DNA of 31,408 nt from JAPLDP01 sp964628285 (GCA_964628285.1 CAZVNP010000038.1:1-31408), one strand, 5' to 3'. Shown: positions 15,149 through 23,663, counted from the stretch's first letter. The notes: generated from the letters alone by a model not told the origin. Numbers and translations: made by a program.

Positions 15149-16702
15149 TCATTTGGCAAAGCTGATGGCTCTGGTTTCGCGTATGACCGTGATCTTTATC
15201 TGGCCGGGATAGGTCATCTCATCCTGTATCTTGCGTGACAGATCAAAAGCGAGCTGGTTGGCTTCGGCGTCGGATACTTTGTCGGCGCCCACGATCACGC
15301 GCAGCTCACGACCGGCCTGTATGGCATAGGTCTTGACTACCCCGGGGTAGGAGAGCGCCAGTTCTTCCAAGTGGTTCAAACGCTGGATGTAAGCTTCCAC
15401 CACCTCACGCCGTGCCCCCGGACGTGCTCCCGAGATGGCATCACACACCTGCACAATGGGTGCTATCAACGAATCCATCTCCACCTCATCGTGGTGGGCA
15501 CCGATGGCATTGCATATCTCGGGTTTCTCCTTGAACTTCTCGGCCATCTTCATGCCCAGGATAGCATGAGGCAGATCGGGCTCGTTGTCGGGCACCTTGC
15601 CGATATCGTGGAGTAGACCGGCCCGCTTGGCGATCTTGGGATTCAGGCCCAGCTCCGCAGCCATCGTAGCACAGAGATTGGCCACCTCCTTGGAATGTTG
15701 CAGGAGATTCTGACCGTAAGAAGAACGGTATTTCATTTTGCCGATCATGCGCACGAGCTCATGGTGCATGTTGTGGATGCCCAGGTCGATGCTGGTGCGT
15801 TTGCCGATCTCTATGACCTCCTGTTCGATCTGTTTTTTTGTCTTCGCCACCACCTCTTCTATCCTGGCGGGATGGATGCGTCCGTCGGTGACGAGCTTAT
15901 GCAAGGACAAGCGTGCAATTTCGCGCCGTACCGGATCGAAGCCGGAGAGGATGATGGCATCGGGTGAGTCGTCGATGATGATCTCAATGCCGGTGAGGGC
16001 TTCCAAAGCCCTGATGTTACGCCCTTCACGACCTATGATGCGGCCTTTGATCTCATCGTTCTCAATATTAAATACCGACACGGTGTTCTCCACGGCATGT
16101 TCCACCGCCGTGCGCTGTATGGTTTCAATGACGATCTTCTTGGCTTCAATGTTGGCGGTGACTTTGGCTTCCTCCACAATTTCACGCATGTGACTGATAG
16201 CCTCGGCTTTGGCTTCCTCCTTCAGGCTCTCGATCAGTTGTGTCTTGGCTTCGGCGCCCGACATGCCGGAGATCGATTCGAGGAGATCGATTTGTTTGTG
16301 GTAGGATTTCTCCAGCTCCTGTTGTTTCTTGTTGACGATCTCGAGCTGTGAGTTGAGATTGCCCCTGATGGTGGCGACTTCTTTCTGCTTGCGCTGTATC
16401 TCCTCCAGCCGCTGGTTGACGGCTACCTCCTTCTGTTTTATCCGGTTTTCGTTTTTTTGAAGGATGTTGTTTTTCTCCTGGATGATCTTCTCATGTTCTG
16501 CCCTGAGCTGAAGGAATTTTTCTTTGGCCTGCAGGATCTTGTCCTTTTTGATCACCTCAGCTTTCTCTTCCGCTTCCTTCAGGATGTTTTCACTCTTCTT
16601 CTCGATTGTCTTCTTCAGGACGGTGCTGGTCACGAAAAAACCAACGGCCAACCCCGCGACGGCAGCAATCAATATGTAAATAATGATAATGAATGTATAC
16701 AT
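15149..16702 (-). CDS. rny: Ribonuclease Y
   Basis: This 517-residue membrane-anchored endoribonuclease has an N-terminal transmembrane helix (about 3-25), a long coiled coil (about 30-200) and a KH domain with the GxxG loop in GRIIGREGRN (220-229). The HD metal-dependent nuclease domain has His365-Asp366 (AGLLHDIGKV) and downstream His403-His404. The C-terminal domain ends IRETRAISFAK, as in the family. It starts mRNA decay at the inner membrane. It converges with the PNP gene (32-base gap, no clear terminator). Upstream on the same strand lie the 6S RNA and the zapA pair, a conserved Bacteroidota neighbourhood as far as I recall. Confidence 0.95.
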   Translation of the reverse strand: MYTFIIIIYILIAAVAGLAVGFFVTSTVLKKTIEKKSENILKEAEEKAEVIKKDKILQAKEKFLQLRAEHEKIIQEKNNILQKNENRIKQKEVAVNQRLEEIQRKQKEVATIRGNLNSQLEIVNKKQQELEKSYHKQIDLLESISGMSGAEAKTQLIESLKEEAKAEAISHMREIVEEAKVTANIEAKKIVIETIQRTAVEHAVENTVSVFNIENDEIKGRIIGREGRNIRALEALTGIEIIIDDSPDAIILSGFDPVRREIARLSLHKLVTDGRIHPARIEEVVAKTKKQIEQEVIEIGKRTSIDLGIHNMHHELVRMIGKMKYRSSYGQNLLQHSKEVANLCATMAAELGLNPKIAKRAGLLHDIGKVPDNEPDLPHAILGMKMAEKFKEKPEICNAIGAHHDEVEMDSLIAPIVQVCDAISGARPGARREVVEAYIQRLNHLEELALSYPGVVKTYAIQAGRELRVIVGADKVSDAEANQLAFDLSRKIQDEMTYPGQIKITVIRETRAISFAK

Positions 16703-16757
16703 GACGACAGGTTGATTTAGTTTGTAAAATGTAAATCATGCTGCTAATCAGCTCGTT

Positions 16758-16958
16758 AAAATAAAAAACCCGCATATAATCCCGGAGTTATGGTAAACCC
16801 CAAATTAAACGATTTGGATAACCTGTTTTCTTCGAACGTCCACCGTCATGCTGTGCATAATCCCGGCAAACCGGAATGAGGCCTGCTCTTGGAACAACAG
16901 AGACTATCCGACATTAAAATAGTGTTGAGTTTACAAACTGTTGAATTAATGCGGGTTG
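16758..16958 (-). ncRNA. ssrS: 6S RNA (ssrS)
   Basis: The ~200 bases between zapA and rny fold on the minus strand as a long rod. The closing stem AACCCGC...GCGGGTT (16957-16951 with 16773-16767) is followed by T6ATTTT, an intrinsic terminator. Inside come GTAAACTC/GGGTTTAC, then an open region whose 3' side forms the small hairpin CAAAT-CGTTTA-ATTTG. Next are GGATAG/TTATCC and CTGTT/AACAG helices and an apical CCGG-TTTG-CCGG hairpin. A rod with a central bubble and a small 3'-side hairpin is the 6S signature, and linkage to zapA is the classical ssrS position. 6S RNA binds the housekeeping RNA polymerase holoenzyme and mimics an open promoter. The 5' end is approximate; sequence identity was not tested against a model. 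Confidence 0.7.
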
Positions 16959-16999
16959 TAACTTAAATATTTTCAAAGAACGTCAGGATACATCCTTGT

Positions 17000-17284
17000 C
17001 TAAAACGCCTCGGATAACATGTTATCAATGACCTCCAGTCTCCTGATGAGCGATGGATCGGCAGGGGATGAATGCCTCCCGCCTTGCGGTGCATTGGTGC
17101 TCAGACTCAGTGAGACCATGGCCAGAAGATCCTGGTTATCCCGAAAAGCATAACGCCCGGAATAATCCTTCATCATGTTGTCGATAGCCAAGGCTGCTTT
17201 TTTCACCAGTTCCTCATGCTGGCTAGCAATATGGAGGTGATAGGATCTGCCGGCAATGCTCACTGTGGTGGTTATTTTATTCAT
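17000..17284 (-). CDS. zapA: Cell division protein ZapA
   Basis: This 94-residue ZapA-like protein has an N-terminal domain (ITTTVSIAGRSYHLHIASQHEE) followed by helices (LVKKAALAIDNMMKDYS, then DLLAMVSLSL) as in ZapA. It binds FtsZ and bundles protofilaments at the division site. The expected long C-terminal coiled coil is reduced. The segment TNAPQGGRHSSPADP interrupts it, leaving a final helix RRLEVIDNMLSEAF. It lies 28 bases after the coiled-coil gene and is followed by the 6S RNA. Confidence 0.85.
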   Translation of the reverse strand: MNKITTTVSIAGRSYHLHIASQHEELVKKAALAIDNMMKDYSGRYAFRDNQDLLAMVSLSLSTNAPQGGRHSSPADPSLIRRLEVIDNMLSEAF

Positions 17285-17312
17285 AATGTCTACTGAACGG
17301 TATGTTAATCTT

Positions 17313-17600
17313 TTAAACGTTTAAAAGATCGATGCATCTGTCAATTTCCCGTACCAGGCGGGATATTTTATTTTTTAACTCAACACTACCCTGGCTCGCT
17401 TCCAGGGATTTTAATTGACTATTTTGATTAACGTGTTCTTCTAAGGTTTTTATTGTATCGGTTTGTTTATTTATGGTTTGTGTCAGATCGTCAATGTTTT
17501 GTTTCATGGCTTTATTCTCGGCTTCAAGTTTTTGATTCAGATCTATTAACTTCTTCACCTTTAGCTCGATATCAGAAATCAACCGATCCAGATCTTTCAT
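17313..17600 (-). CDS. Coiled-coil protein upstream of zapA
   Basis: This 95-residue protein is almost entirely heptad coiled coil (LISDIELKVKKLIDLNQKLE, then TINKQTDTIKTLEEHV). A short C-terminal helix follows with KISRLVREIDRCIDLLNV. Comparable small coiled-coil proteins precede zapA in Bacteroidota, so a role in division with ZapA (ZapB-like in shape only) is plausible. No enzymatic motif is present. A consensus promoter sits 30 bases upstream of the ATG. Confidence 0.8.
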   Translation of the reverse strand: MKDLDRLISDIELKVKKLIDLNQKLEAENKAMKQNIDDLTQTINKQTDTIKTLEEHVNQNSQLKSLEASQGSVELKNKISRLVREIDRCIDLLNV

Positions 17601-17629
17601 GAAGCTTGATACTATATAATGCCATAGCG

Positions 17630-17661
17630 CAAAGGTAGAATGTTAAAAGATCAATTCCAAA
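17630..17661 (-). promoter_or_regulatory. Bacteroidota-type promoter of the coiled-coil/zapA operon
   Basis: On the minus strand, TTTG (17661-17658), exactly 20 bases, TACCTTTG (17637-17630). Both elements match the consensus fully. Transcription should begin near 17623, leaving a ~22-base leader before the ATG at 17600. Confidence 0.65.
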
Positions 17662-17722
17662 TTTTTTAAAAAATGGGGTCACAAATCGTCAGATTTTGAA
17701 TTAACCATAAAAGACCGATCGT

Positions 17723-18997
17723 ATGAATGAACAATTTTTACATCATTTATGGAAGTTCCGGCTGTTAACCAATGATTTACTAACAGCCGATGGTGAGGAG
17801 GTGGTGGTACTGCATCCCGGGCAACATAACAGGGATTCGGGACCTGATTTTCTCAATGCCCGCATTCGCATTGGCAAAACGCTGTGGGCCGGTAATGTGG
17901 AGTGTCATGTCAGGTCATCAGACTGGCTCAGGCATAAACACCAGGATGATGAGGCCTATCAGAACATCATTCTTCATGTTGTTTATGAGTCGGATAAGAT
18001 CATCCGGAGGAGCAACGGCGAGATGATACCTGAAGTGGCCCTGAAGGGCAGGTTCAACGCGCTCCTGTATGAACGCTACCGGGACATGATGGAGAACATG
18101 AACTGGATACCCTGTGAGAAACTGATGGATGAGGTCCATCCCCTGATCGTTCGTTCCATGCTTGAACGACTCCTGGTGGAACGGCTGGAAGAAAAAGAGG
18201 GTCATATCCTTCAGACCTACCAGGCATGTAATAATGACTGGGAGGAGGCTTTTTATTTCATGCTGGCACGTAATTTCGGTTTCAGGCTCAATAGCGGACC
18301 CTTTGAGCTGCTGGCCAAATCATTACCATTCAAAGTATTATCGCGTCACCGCGATGACATCTTTCAGATTGAGGCCCTTCTTTACGGGCAGGCAGGCATG
18401 TTGAAAAAGAAATACCACGATGAATATCCCCGTAAACTGGCTAAAGAATATAGGTTTCTGCAAAAAAAATATGCCCTTAAACCCATTGATCCTCATCTTT
18501 GGAAATTTCTGCGACTGCGACCTTCAAATTTTCCGACGATCCGTATTTCACAATTTTCCTGCCTGCTCTGTCAATCTCAGGGCCTGTTCTCTGAAGTGAT
18601 TTCCTCGCAGCAATTATACGATTTAAGGAACCTGTTTGACCTGAAGTGTTCGGAGTACTGGACCTCGCATTATATTTTTGACAGAAAATCTGTCAGCATA
18701 ACTAAAAGGATAGGTGTGAAAACAGTCGACCTGTTACTTATAAATACAGTGATACCATTCATTTTTGTATATGGGATGAGTAAGGATAATCCCGGGCTTA
18801 AAGAACGCGCACTTGATTTCCTGACTAAATTACCTGCTGAAGAAAATTCAATATCAAATCAATGGCGTCATCTTGGAATCAAAATAGATTGTGCATTTTC
18901 TTCTCAGGCGATGATGGAACTGAAAGAACACTATTGTGACCAAAAACGATGTCTGGATTGCAAAATTGGTCATGCAATACTTAAAAAAGAATGTTGA
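17723..18997 (+). CDS. DUF2851 family protein
   Basis: This 424-residue protein begins MNEQFLHHLWKFRLL. Its N-terminal block (VLHPGQHNRDSGPDFLNARI, then LWAGNVECHVRSSDWLRHKH) is the hallmark of DUF2851, conserved in Bacteroidota and some other bacteria. A Cys pair region (EHYCDQKRCLDCKIGHAIL) ends the protein and could bind a metal. The G-x-D-F-x-x-A and G-x-V-E-x-H residues resemble a nuclease-like core, but no activity is established to my knowledge. It diverges from the zapA operon across a 122-base gap. Confidence 0.85.
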   Translation: MNEQFLHHLWKFRLLTNDLLTADGEEVVVLHPGQHNRDSGPDFLNARIRIGKTLWAGNVECHVRSSDWLRHKHQDDEAYQNIILHVVYESDKIIRRSNGEMIPEVALKGRFNALLYERYRDMMENMNWIPCEKLMDEVHPLIVRSMLERLLVERLEEKEGHILQTYQACNNDWEEAFYFMLARNFGFRLNSGPFELLAKSLPFKVLSRHRDDIFQIEALLYGQAGMLKKKYHDEYPRKLAKEYRFLQKKYALKPIDPHLWKFLRLRPSNFPTIRISQFSCLLCQSQGLFSEVISSQQLYDLRNLFDLKCSEYWTSHYIFDRKSVSITKRIGVKTVDLLLINTVIPFIFVYGMSKDNPGLKERALDFLTKLPAEENSISNQWRHLGIKIDCAFSSQAMMELKEHYCDQKRCLDCKIGHAILKKEC

Positions 18998-19050
18998 AAT
19001 CAACATCTTTTCCTGATTAATTCCCGTCCATATTATTTTTTTTTGCCATA

Positions 19051-19079
19051 TTGCCGGATCAATTGAATTCTTATTTTTG
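19051..19079 (+). promoter_or_regulatory. Probable promoter of the first APC permease
   Basis: TTG (19051-19053), 18 bases, TATTTTTG (19072-19079). The -7 element is a perfect TAnnTTTG. Spacing is slightly shorter than at the other promoters in the window. The leader to the ATG at 19117 is about 30 bases. Confidence 0.5.
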
Positions 19080-19116
19080 AAATGAGGTAAATAGATTTTT
19101 ATAAACGGATTCCACA

Positions 19117-20643
19117 ATGAACAAACGGCTATTTGCTACAAAACCGATTAATGAATTAATACAGAGTTCAAAAAGTGAGGAGCATGGATTTAGACGGGCA
19201 TTGACACCTCTTAATCTAACTACATTAGGAATCGGCGCCATCATTGGTGCCGGTATTTTTGTAATCACAGGGCAGGCTGCAGCCCAGTATGCCGGACCTG
19301 CTATTGTGATCTCTTTTGTCATTTCAGGTATCGCCTGTGCATTTTCAGGATTATGCTATGCGGAGTTCGCTTCCATGATACCTATCGCCGGCAGTGCATA
19401 TACATATGCTTATGCTACACTTGGGGAGTTTCTTGCCTGGATCATCGGCTGGGATCTTATCATTGAATATCTTTTTGCATGTTCTGCTGTTGCGGTGGGA
19501 TGGTCGGGTTATATGGTGAGTTTCCTGGCAGATTTTAATATTCATTTGCCTGTTTCCCTTATAGCTCCTGCAGGTTCCACCCTGATAAACGTTCCTGGTA
19601 TGGGATGGAAGCCTGAAACCTTATCACTCATACAGGAGCTGGCCGGTAATGGGATAAACGCCGAATCACTTCAGCATATCACGGCCATCTGTAACCTGCC
19701 TGCCATGTTCATTATAGCCTTTCTCACAATGGCACTGGTCATCGGCATCAAGGAATCGGCAATTTTAAATAATGTCATGGTTATAGTCAAAGTGGGGGTG
19801 ATCATCCTCTTTATCATCACAGGATTCTATTTCGTCAAAACATTTCACTGGCATCCTTTTATACCCAAAAATACCGGGGGATTTGGCAATTTTGGCTGGT
19901 CGGGTATATTCCGTGCATCAGGGGTGATATTCTTCGCCTATATTGGTTTTGATGCGGTTTCCACAGCTGCCCAGGAAGCTAAAAATCCTCAGCGTGACAT
20001 GCCTATCGGGATCATGGGATCATTGGGTATTTCTACATTTTTATATATCCTGGTGGCTCTTGTTCTCACGGGGATTGTCAGCTATACCCATTTGAATGTC
20101 GCCGATCCGATGGCTGTCGGCGTTAATGCCATGGGAGAGAAAATGTTCTGGCTTCGACCGATCATCAAGATTGCAGCTCTTGCAGGCTTGAGCTCCGTTA
20201 TTCTGGTACACTTGCTGGGTCAACCCAGGATATTTTATTTCATGGCGAAAGATGGTCTTTTACCACCTGTCTTTTCGAAAATGCATCCACGTTTTAAAAC
20301 TCCGTTTGTCAGCACGCTCTTAACGGGATTTGTGGCTATGATTATCGGTGGTGTTTTACCTCTTGATGTTTTGAGTGAACTGGTTTCTATAGGCACCTTG
20401 CTTGCTTTTGTTATCGTATGTGTCAGCATCATTATTCTGCGTAAGACACGACCGGATGTAAAAAGGCCTTTCCGCACACCGTGGGTTCCTGTAGTGCCTA
20501 TCCTTGGTGCTGCCGTTTGTTTGGCAAATATGGTGTCGCTGCCCGTGGATACCTGGTTACGGCTTCTGATATGGATGGCAATCGGATTTGTCATTTATTT
20601 CGTTTACGGAATACGCAGAAGCAAACTCAGGCAGACAAAATGA
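19117..20643 (+). CDS. APC-superfamily amino acid permease (cationic amino acid transporter type)
   Basis: This 508-residue protein has about 12 transmembrane segments. TM1 carries the substrate-binding unwound motif GIGAIIGAGIFVITG. ACAFSGLCYAEFASMIPIAGSAYTYAY and GWDLIIEYLFACSAVAVGWSGY follow, the pattern of the CAT (YfnA/GkApcT) group. TM6 is FFAYIGFDAVSTAAQEAKNPQRDMPIGI. It should import amino acids by proton or cation symport at the inner membrane; the exact substrate cannot be read. It lies 104 bases before a second APC permease on the same strand, but the latter appears to have its own promoter. Confidence 0.9.
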   Translation: MNKRLFATKPINELIQSSKSEEHGFRRALTPLNLTTLGIGAIIGAGIFVITGQAAAQYAGPAIVISFVISGIACAFSGLCYAEFASMIPIAGSAYTYAYATLGEFLAWIIGWDLIIEYLFACSAVAVGWSGYMVSFLADFNIHLPVSLIAPAGSTLINVPGMGWKPETLSLIQELAGNGINAESLQHITAICNLPAMFIIAFLTMALVIGIKESAILNNVMVIVKVGVIILFIITGFYFVKTFHWHPFIPKNTGGFGNFGWSGIFRASGVIFFAYIGFDAVSTAAQEAKNPQRDMPIGIMGSLGISTFLYILVALVLTGIVSYTHLNVADPMAVGVNAMGEKMFWLRPIIKIAALAGLSSVILVHLLGQPRIFYFMAKDGLLPPVFSKMHPRFKTPFVSTLLTGFVAMIIGGVLPLDVLSELVSIGTLLAFVIVCVSIIILRKTRPDVKRPFRTPWVPVVPILGAAVCLANMVSLPVDTWLRLLIWMAIGFVIYFVYGIRRSKLRQTK

Positions 20644-20705
20644 AAATATCCGTTTTTTTATCCTTATCACCATGATGTGGAAGTATGTCTCCCGGGGCTA
20701 ATTGT

Positions 20706-20713
20706 TACTTTTG
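20706..20713 (+). promoter_or_regulatory. Possible -7 element for the second APC permease
   Basis: TACTTTTG matches TAnnTTTG and lies 37 bases before the ATG at 20751. No good TTG element is found 18-21 bases upstream, so it may be weak or need an activator. Confidence 0.3.
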
Positions 20714-20750
20714 ATAAGTTAATAAGGAAAAATCGAACAAGTCATTTTTG

Positions 20751-22205
20751 ATGGCAGACCAGGGCAAATTCAGGAAATCACTCAATCTTTTTGATTCCAC
20801 GGCTATCACTATGGGCTCGATGATCGGGTCGGGTATCTTCATCGTGAGCGCGGATATTGCACGCAATGTCGGCTCACCGGGGTGGCTGCTGGTTATCTGG
20901 GCCATCACGGGTGTCATGACCATCCTGGCGGCGCTGGCCTATGGTGAGCTGGCCTGCATGCTGCCCCACGCCGGCGGGATATACATCTACCTGCGAGAGG
21001 CCTATTCACCCCTGTTCGGATTCCTGTACGGCTGGACCCTGTTCATGGTCATTCAGTGCGGCACCATAGCCGCCGTGGGCATGGCCTTCTCCAAATTTCT
21101 CGGCGTCATCATACCATGGATCTCAGAACAAAAATACCTGTTCAGTGTCACGACATTTCATTTCAACACAACCCAGCTCGTCACCATTTTACTGATCATT
21201 CTTCTGACGGCCATCAACACAAGGGGTATCCGTGAAGGGAAGATCATTCAGAACATTTTCACCTCGTCCAAGATCTTTATACTGCTGGCTTTCATCATTA
21301 TAGGTGTCTATGCTGCGGGTCATATCCGTCTGGGTGTCTTTCATTCACCCGATTTCTGGAGCGCCTCGCATGTCAGGGGAGGAGTGAACGTGCCCATTTC
21401 AGGTATGGCACTGGTGGTCGCCATCGGTGTCTCGATGGTCGGGTCGCTCTTTGCTGCCGATGCGTGGTACAACATCACTTACACCTCCGATGAGGTCATT
21501 AATCCCAAGAAAACAATCCCGCGTAGTCTTTTCCTGGGCACCCTGGCTGTGTGCACCATTTATTTCCTGGTCAATGTGGTGTATGTCATCGCCTTGCCTG
21601 TACGGGGTTCGCCCGAAGGGGCTTCGGTTCTGGCACGCGGCATTCAGTTTGCCAGCGAGGACAGGGTGGCCACGGCGGCCATCTATGGCATTTTCGGCCA
21701 GACCGCCGTGCTGCTCATGGCCCTGGTGGTGGTCATCTCCACCTTCGGATGCAACAACGGAATTGTGCTGGCAGGTGCCAGGGTCTTCTATGCCATGGCC
21801 AAAGACGGTCTCTTCTTCAAGAGGATGGGAAAACTCAATGCCAAGGGCGTGCCCGCCTTCAGCCTGATCATACAAGCCGTGTGGAGCATCCTCCTGTGCC
21901 TGACAGGTACCTACACCCAGCTGCTGGATTATGTGATGTTCGCAGCCATCATCTTTTATGTGCTGACGATCTTCGCCGTCTTCGTCCTGCGCTGGAAACG
22001 GCCCGATATCGAAAGGCCCTATAAAGCGTTCGGATTCCCCATTTTTCCTATCCTCTATATCGTCGCATGCATTTTCATCCTCGTCGTACTGATCATCTAC
22101 AAACCCGATTTCACCGGCCGCGGTCTCATCCTTGTCCTCGTCGGCGTGCCGGTGTACTTTCTCTGGAGAGGCGTCCGGGGGAAGAAACAGGCTGCGGGAG
22201 AGTGA
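20751..22205 (+). CDS. APC-superfamily amino acid permease (LAT/SteT-like)
   Basis: This 484-residue protein has about 12 transmembrane segments. TM1 contains AITMGSMIGSGIFIVSADIAR. TM3 onwards reads LAYGELACMLPHAGGIYIYLREAYSPLFGFLYGW, typical of the L-amino-acid transporter branch (GSGIF plus G-x-Y-x-Y-L). TM6 carries FAADAWYNITYTSDEVINPKKTIPRSL. It probably acts as an amino acid exchanger or importer. The start is the ATG at 20751; a TTG three bases earlier is ignored. It is more GC-rich than the preceding permease gene, so the two are unlikely to be recent duplicates. Confidence 0.9.
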   Translation: MADQGKFRKSLNLFDSTAITMGSMIGSGIFIVSADIARNVGSPGWLLVIWAITGVMTILAALAYGELACMLPHAGGIYIYLREAYSPLFGFLYGWTLFMVIQCGTIAAVGMAFSKFLGVIIPWISEQKYLFSVTTFHFNTTQLVTILLIILLTAINTRGIREGKIIQNIFTSSKIFILLAFIIIGVYAAGHIRLGVFHSPDFWSASHVRGGVNVPISGMALVVAIGVSMVGSLFAADAWYNITYTSDEVINPKKTIPRSLFLGTLAVCTIYFLVNVVYVIALPVRGSPEGASVLARGIQFASEDRVATAAIYGIFGQTAVLLMALVVVISTFGCNNGIVLAGARVFYAMAKDGLFFKRMGKLNAKGVPAFSLIIQAVWSILLCLTGTYTQLLDYVMFAAIIFYVLTIFAVFVLRWKRPDIERPYKAFGFPIFPILYIVACIFILVVLIIYKPDFTGRGLILVLVGVPVYFLWRGVRGKKQAAGE

Positions 22206-22208
22206 TTT

Positions 22209-22287
22209 CAGGTTCTCAGGTCTGCAGGTCTACGGGTCGGCAGGTCGGGGGATTGGCAGATAGCAGACCCGCAGACCTGCAGACCTC
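22209..22287. repeat. Inverted array of 8-base repeats after the permease gene
   Basis: Left arm: CAGGTCTG, CAGGTCTA, CGGGTCGG, CAGGTCGG (22217-22248). Right arm: CAGACCCG, CAGACCTG, CAGACCTC (22264-22287). AGGTCTGCAGGTCTACGGGT on the left is the inverted copy of the right arm with one mismatch over 21 bases, so the RNA can form a long hairpin. The layout parallels the heptamer arrays around the four-helix-bundle gene at 9491-9957. The remaining spacer to 22415 contains a degenerate CCTCCGTGCCACCTTCGCGG motif (22316-22335) and nothing else I can name. Confidence 0.55.
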
Positions 22288-22456
22288 TAATTACTTATCT
22301 GCAACCTTCATAGCCCTCCGTGCCACCTTCGCGGAACTTTGAGTAAAAAAATAAATTGATGATGAGGGTCACAAAATCATTTTTAGCGGATAAATAGTAT
22401 AACTGAGAAATCAGAATGGAAATGATTGAGAAACAAAACCCAATGGTTCCCGAGGA

Positions 22457-22978
22457 GTGATCATCAGTAAGATTTACCTTGTAAGGTATTTTAAGGTAAT
22501 GCTTGACAAAGACTTAGCAGAACTATATAAGTTGAAAGCCATTCGTTTACGTGAACAGGTGAAGAAGAACATTGAACGTTTTCCTGAAAACTTTATGTTC
22601 AGGCTAACGGGAGAAGAAACAGATTTCATGGTATCGCATTTTGCGATACCTTCCAAACAATATCTTGGGGGCCATTTGCCATACGTTTTTACCGAGCATG
22701 GGGTTTTAATGCTTGCCAATATTTTGAAGAGTGAAAGAGCAATTAAAGTGAGCATCAGAATAATAGAGGCCTTTATTAAAATCAGGGAAATGCTGCTCAC
22801 TCATAAAGACATTTTATTAAAGCTTGAAAAAATGGAACAAAAACTTCTGGGGCATGATAAAAAGATCCTTCTGATCTTTGAATATTTACGAAAAATGGAG
22901 AAAGAGAGGCAACAACCGGAGGGGCAGTCCAATCGCAGACGCATCGGTTTTAAAAGGGACAATGAAACAAGCAATTAA
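22457..22978 (+). CDS. ORF6N domain protein with a frameshifted N-terminus
   Basis: The 173-residue frame has the ORF6N (KilA-N-type, phage antirepressor-like) domain. Motifs include KVMLDKDLAELYKLK, then REQVKKNIERFPENFMFRLT, then HLPYVFTEHGVLMLANILKS. A helical tail follows, ending RRRIGFKRDNETSN. The family's usual opening (M-x-x-I...P-E-E-V-I-x-x-K-I-Y-x-I-R) is present but out of frame. ATG at 22416 reads MEMIEKQNPMVPEE and meets TGA at 22458-22460, where the present frame resumes with VIISKIY from a GTG at 22457. One missing base explains this. The protein is either inactive, restarted at GTG, or affected by an assembly error. It overlaps the next gene by 17 bases. Confidence 0.75.
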   Translation: MIISKIYLVRYFKVMLDKDLAELYKLKAIRLREQVKKNIERFPENFMFRLTGEETDFMVSHFAIPSKQYLGGHLPYVFTEHGVLMLANILKSERAIKVSIRIIEAFIKIREMLLTHKDILLKLEKMEQKLLGHDKKILLIFEYLRKMEKERQQPEGQSNRRRIGFKRDNETSN

Positions 22979-23663
22979 AGATTATTTCACCTTCACCAGG
23001 AAGGAACAGCGCGGTATCGTCGTGCTGTCATGCCTGATCTTCCTCGTGATACTGGCCAATATCCTGACACCCTGGCTGAAGCGCAAAGAGCATTTTGATT
23101 TTTCAGCCTATGCTGCCGAGGTGGAAGCGTTTTACCAAGCTATGGAATCCGGTGCCGATAATGTTGACGCCGGCCCCGGGGACAACCACACCGGAAAGGG
23201 ATTCTATCCTGTCCGGACATCTCAGCAACAGAAAAAAACAGGCAGCAGGGAACATATAATGGTGGAGCTGAATGCGGCGGACTCGGCCGGCCTTGATGCT
23301 CTGAAAGGCATCGGCCCCAAATTGTCTGTCCGGATCATCCGCTACCGTGACCTGCTCGGCGGCTTCTGCCGTAAAGAACAGCTCTTTGAAGTCTACGGCA
23401 TGGACAGCACCAGAGTGTTACCACTCCTTGATCATGTGACGGTCGATACCCTCCTGATCCACAAGATGGATGTCAACAAAGCCACTTTCAGCGAGTTGCT
23501 GCGCCATCCGTACCTGGATATCAATGCAGTGAAAGCCATCGTCAATTACCGGAACAGAAACGGTGCTTTTCATTCCCTGGATGAGCTGCAAACCGCAAAT
23601 GTAATCAGCGACTCTCTCTTCAGTATCATCCGGCCGTACGTCACTGTCGGTGATACCCTGTGA
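22962..23663 (+). CDS. Membrane-anchored helix-hairpin-helix protein (ComEA-like)
   Basis: This 233-residue protein has a short basic cytoplasmic N-terminus and one transmembrane helix (about 18-35, IVVLSCLIFLVILANIL). A low-complexity linker follows, then two helix-hairpin-helix units of the ComEA kind: ELNAADSAGLDALKGIGPKL (about 102-121) and DVNKATFSELLRHPYLDINAV (about 170-190). Such domains bind double-stranded DNA non-specifically, and ComEA acts in DNA uptake. No other competence gene is in the window, so involvement in uptake is unproven. The start is placed at 22962 because the earlier ATG (22878) lies inside the ORF6N gene and adds unrelated residues. Confidence 0.85.
   Translation: MKQAIKDYFTFTRKEQRGIVVLSCLIFLVILANILTPWLKRKEHFDFSAYAAEVEAFYQAMESGADNVDAGPGDNHTGKGFYPVRTSQQQKKTGSREHIMVELNAADSAGLDALKGIGPKLSVRIIRYRDLLGGFCRKEQLFEVYGMDSTRVLPLLDHVTVDTLLIHKMDVNKATFSELLRHPYLDINAVKAIVNYRNRNGAFHSLDELQTANVISDSLFSIIRPYVTVGDTL

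Noticed and set aside
14194..15159. Long antisense frame (321 codons) opposite the PNP gene
   Set aside because: It lies fully over a well-supported PNP gene, starts and ends in no family-like sequence, and is explained by codon bias of the real gene.
22416..22978. Programmed -1 frameshift in the ORF6N gene
   Set aside because: There is no slippery heptamer or downstream stimulatory structure; a simple one-base deletion or read error is more likely.
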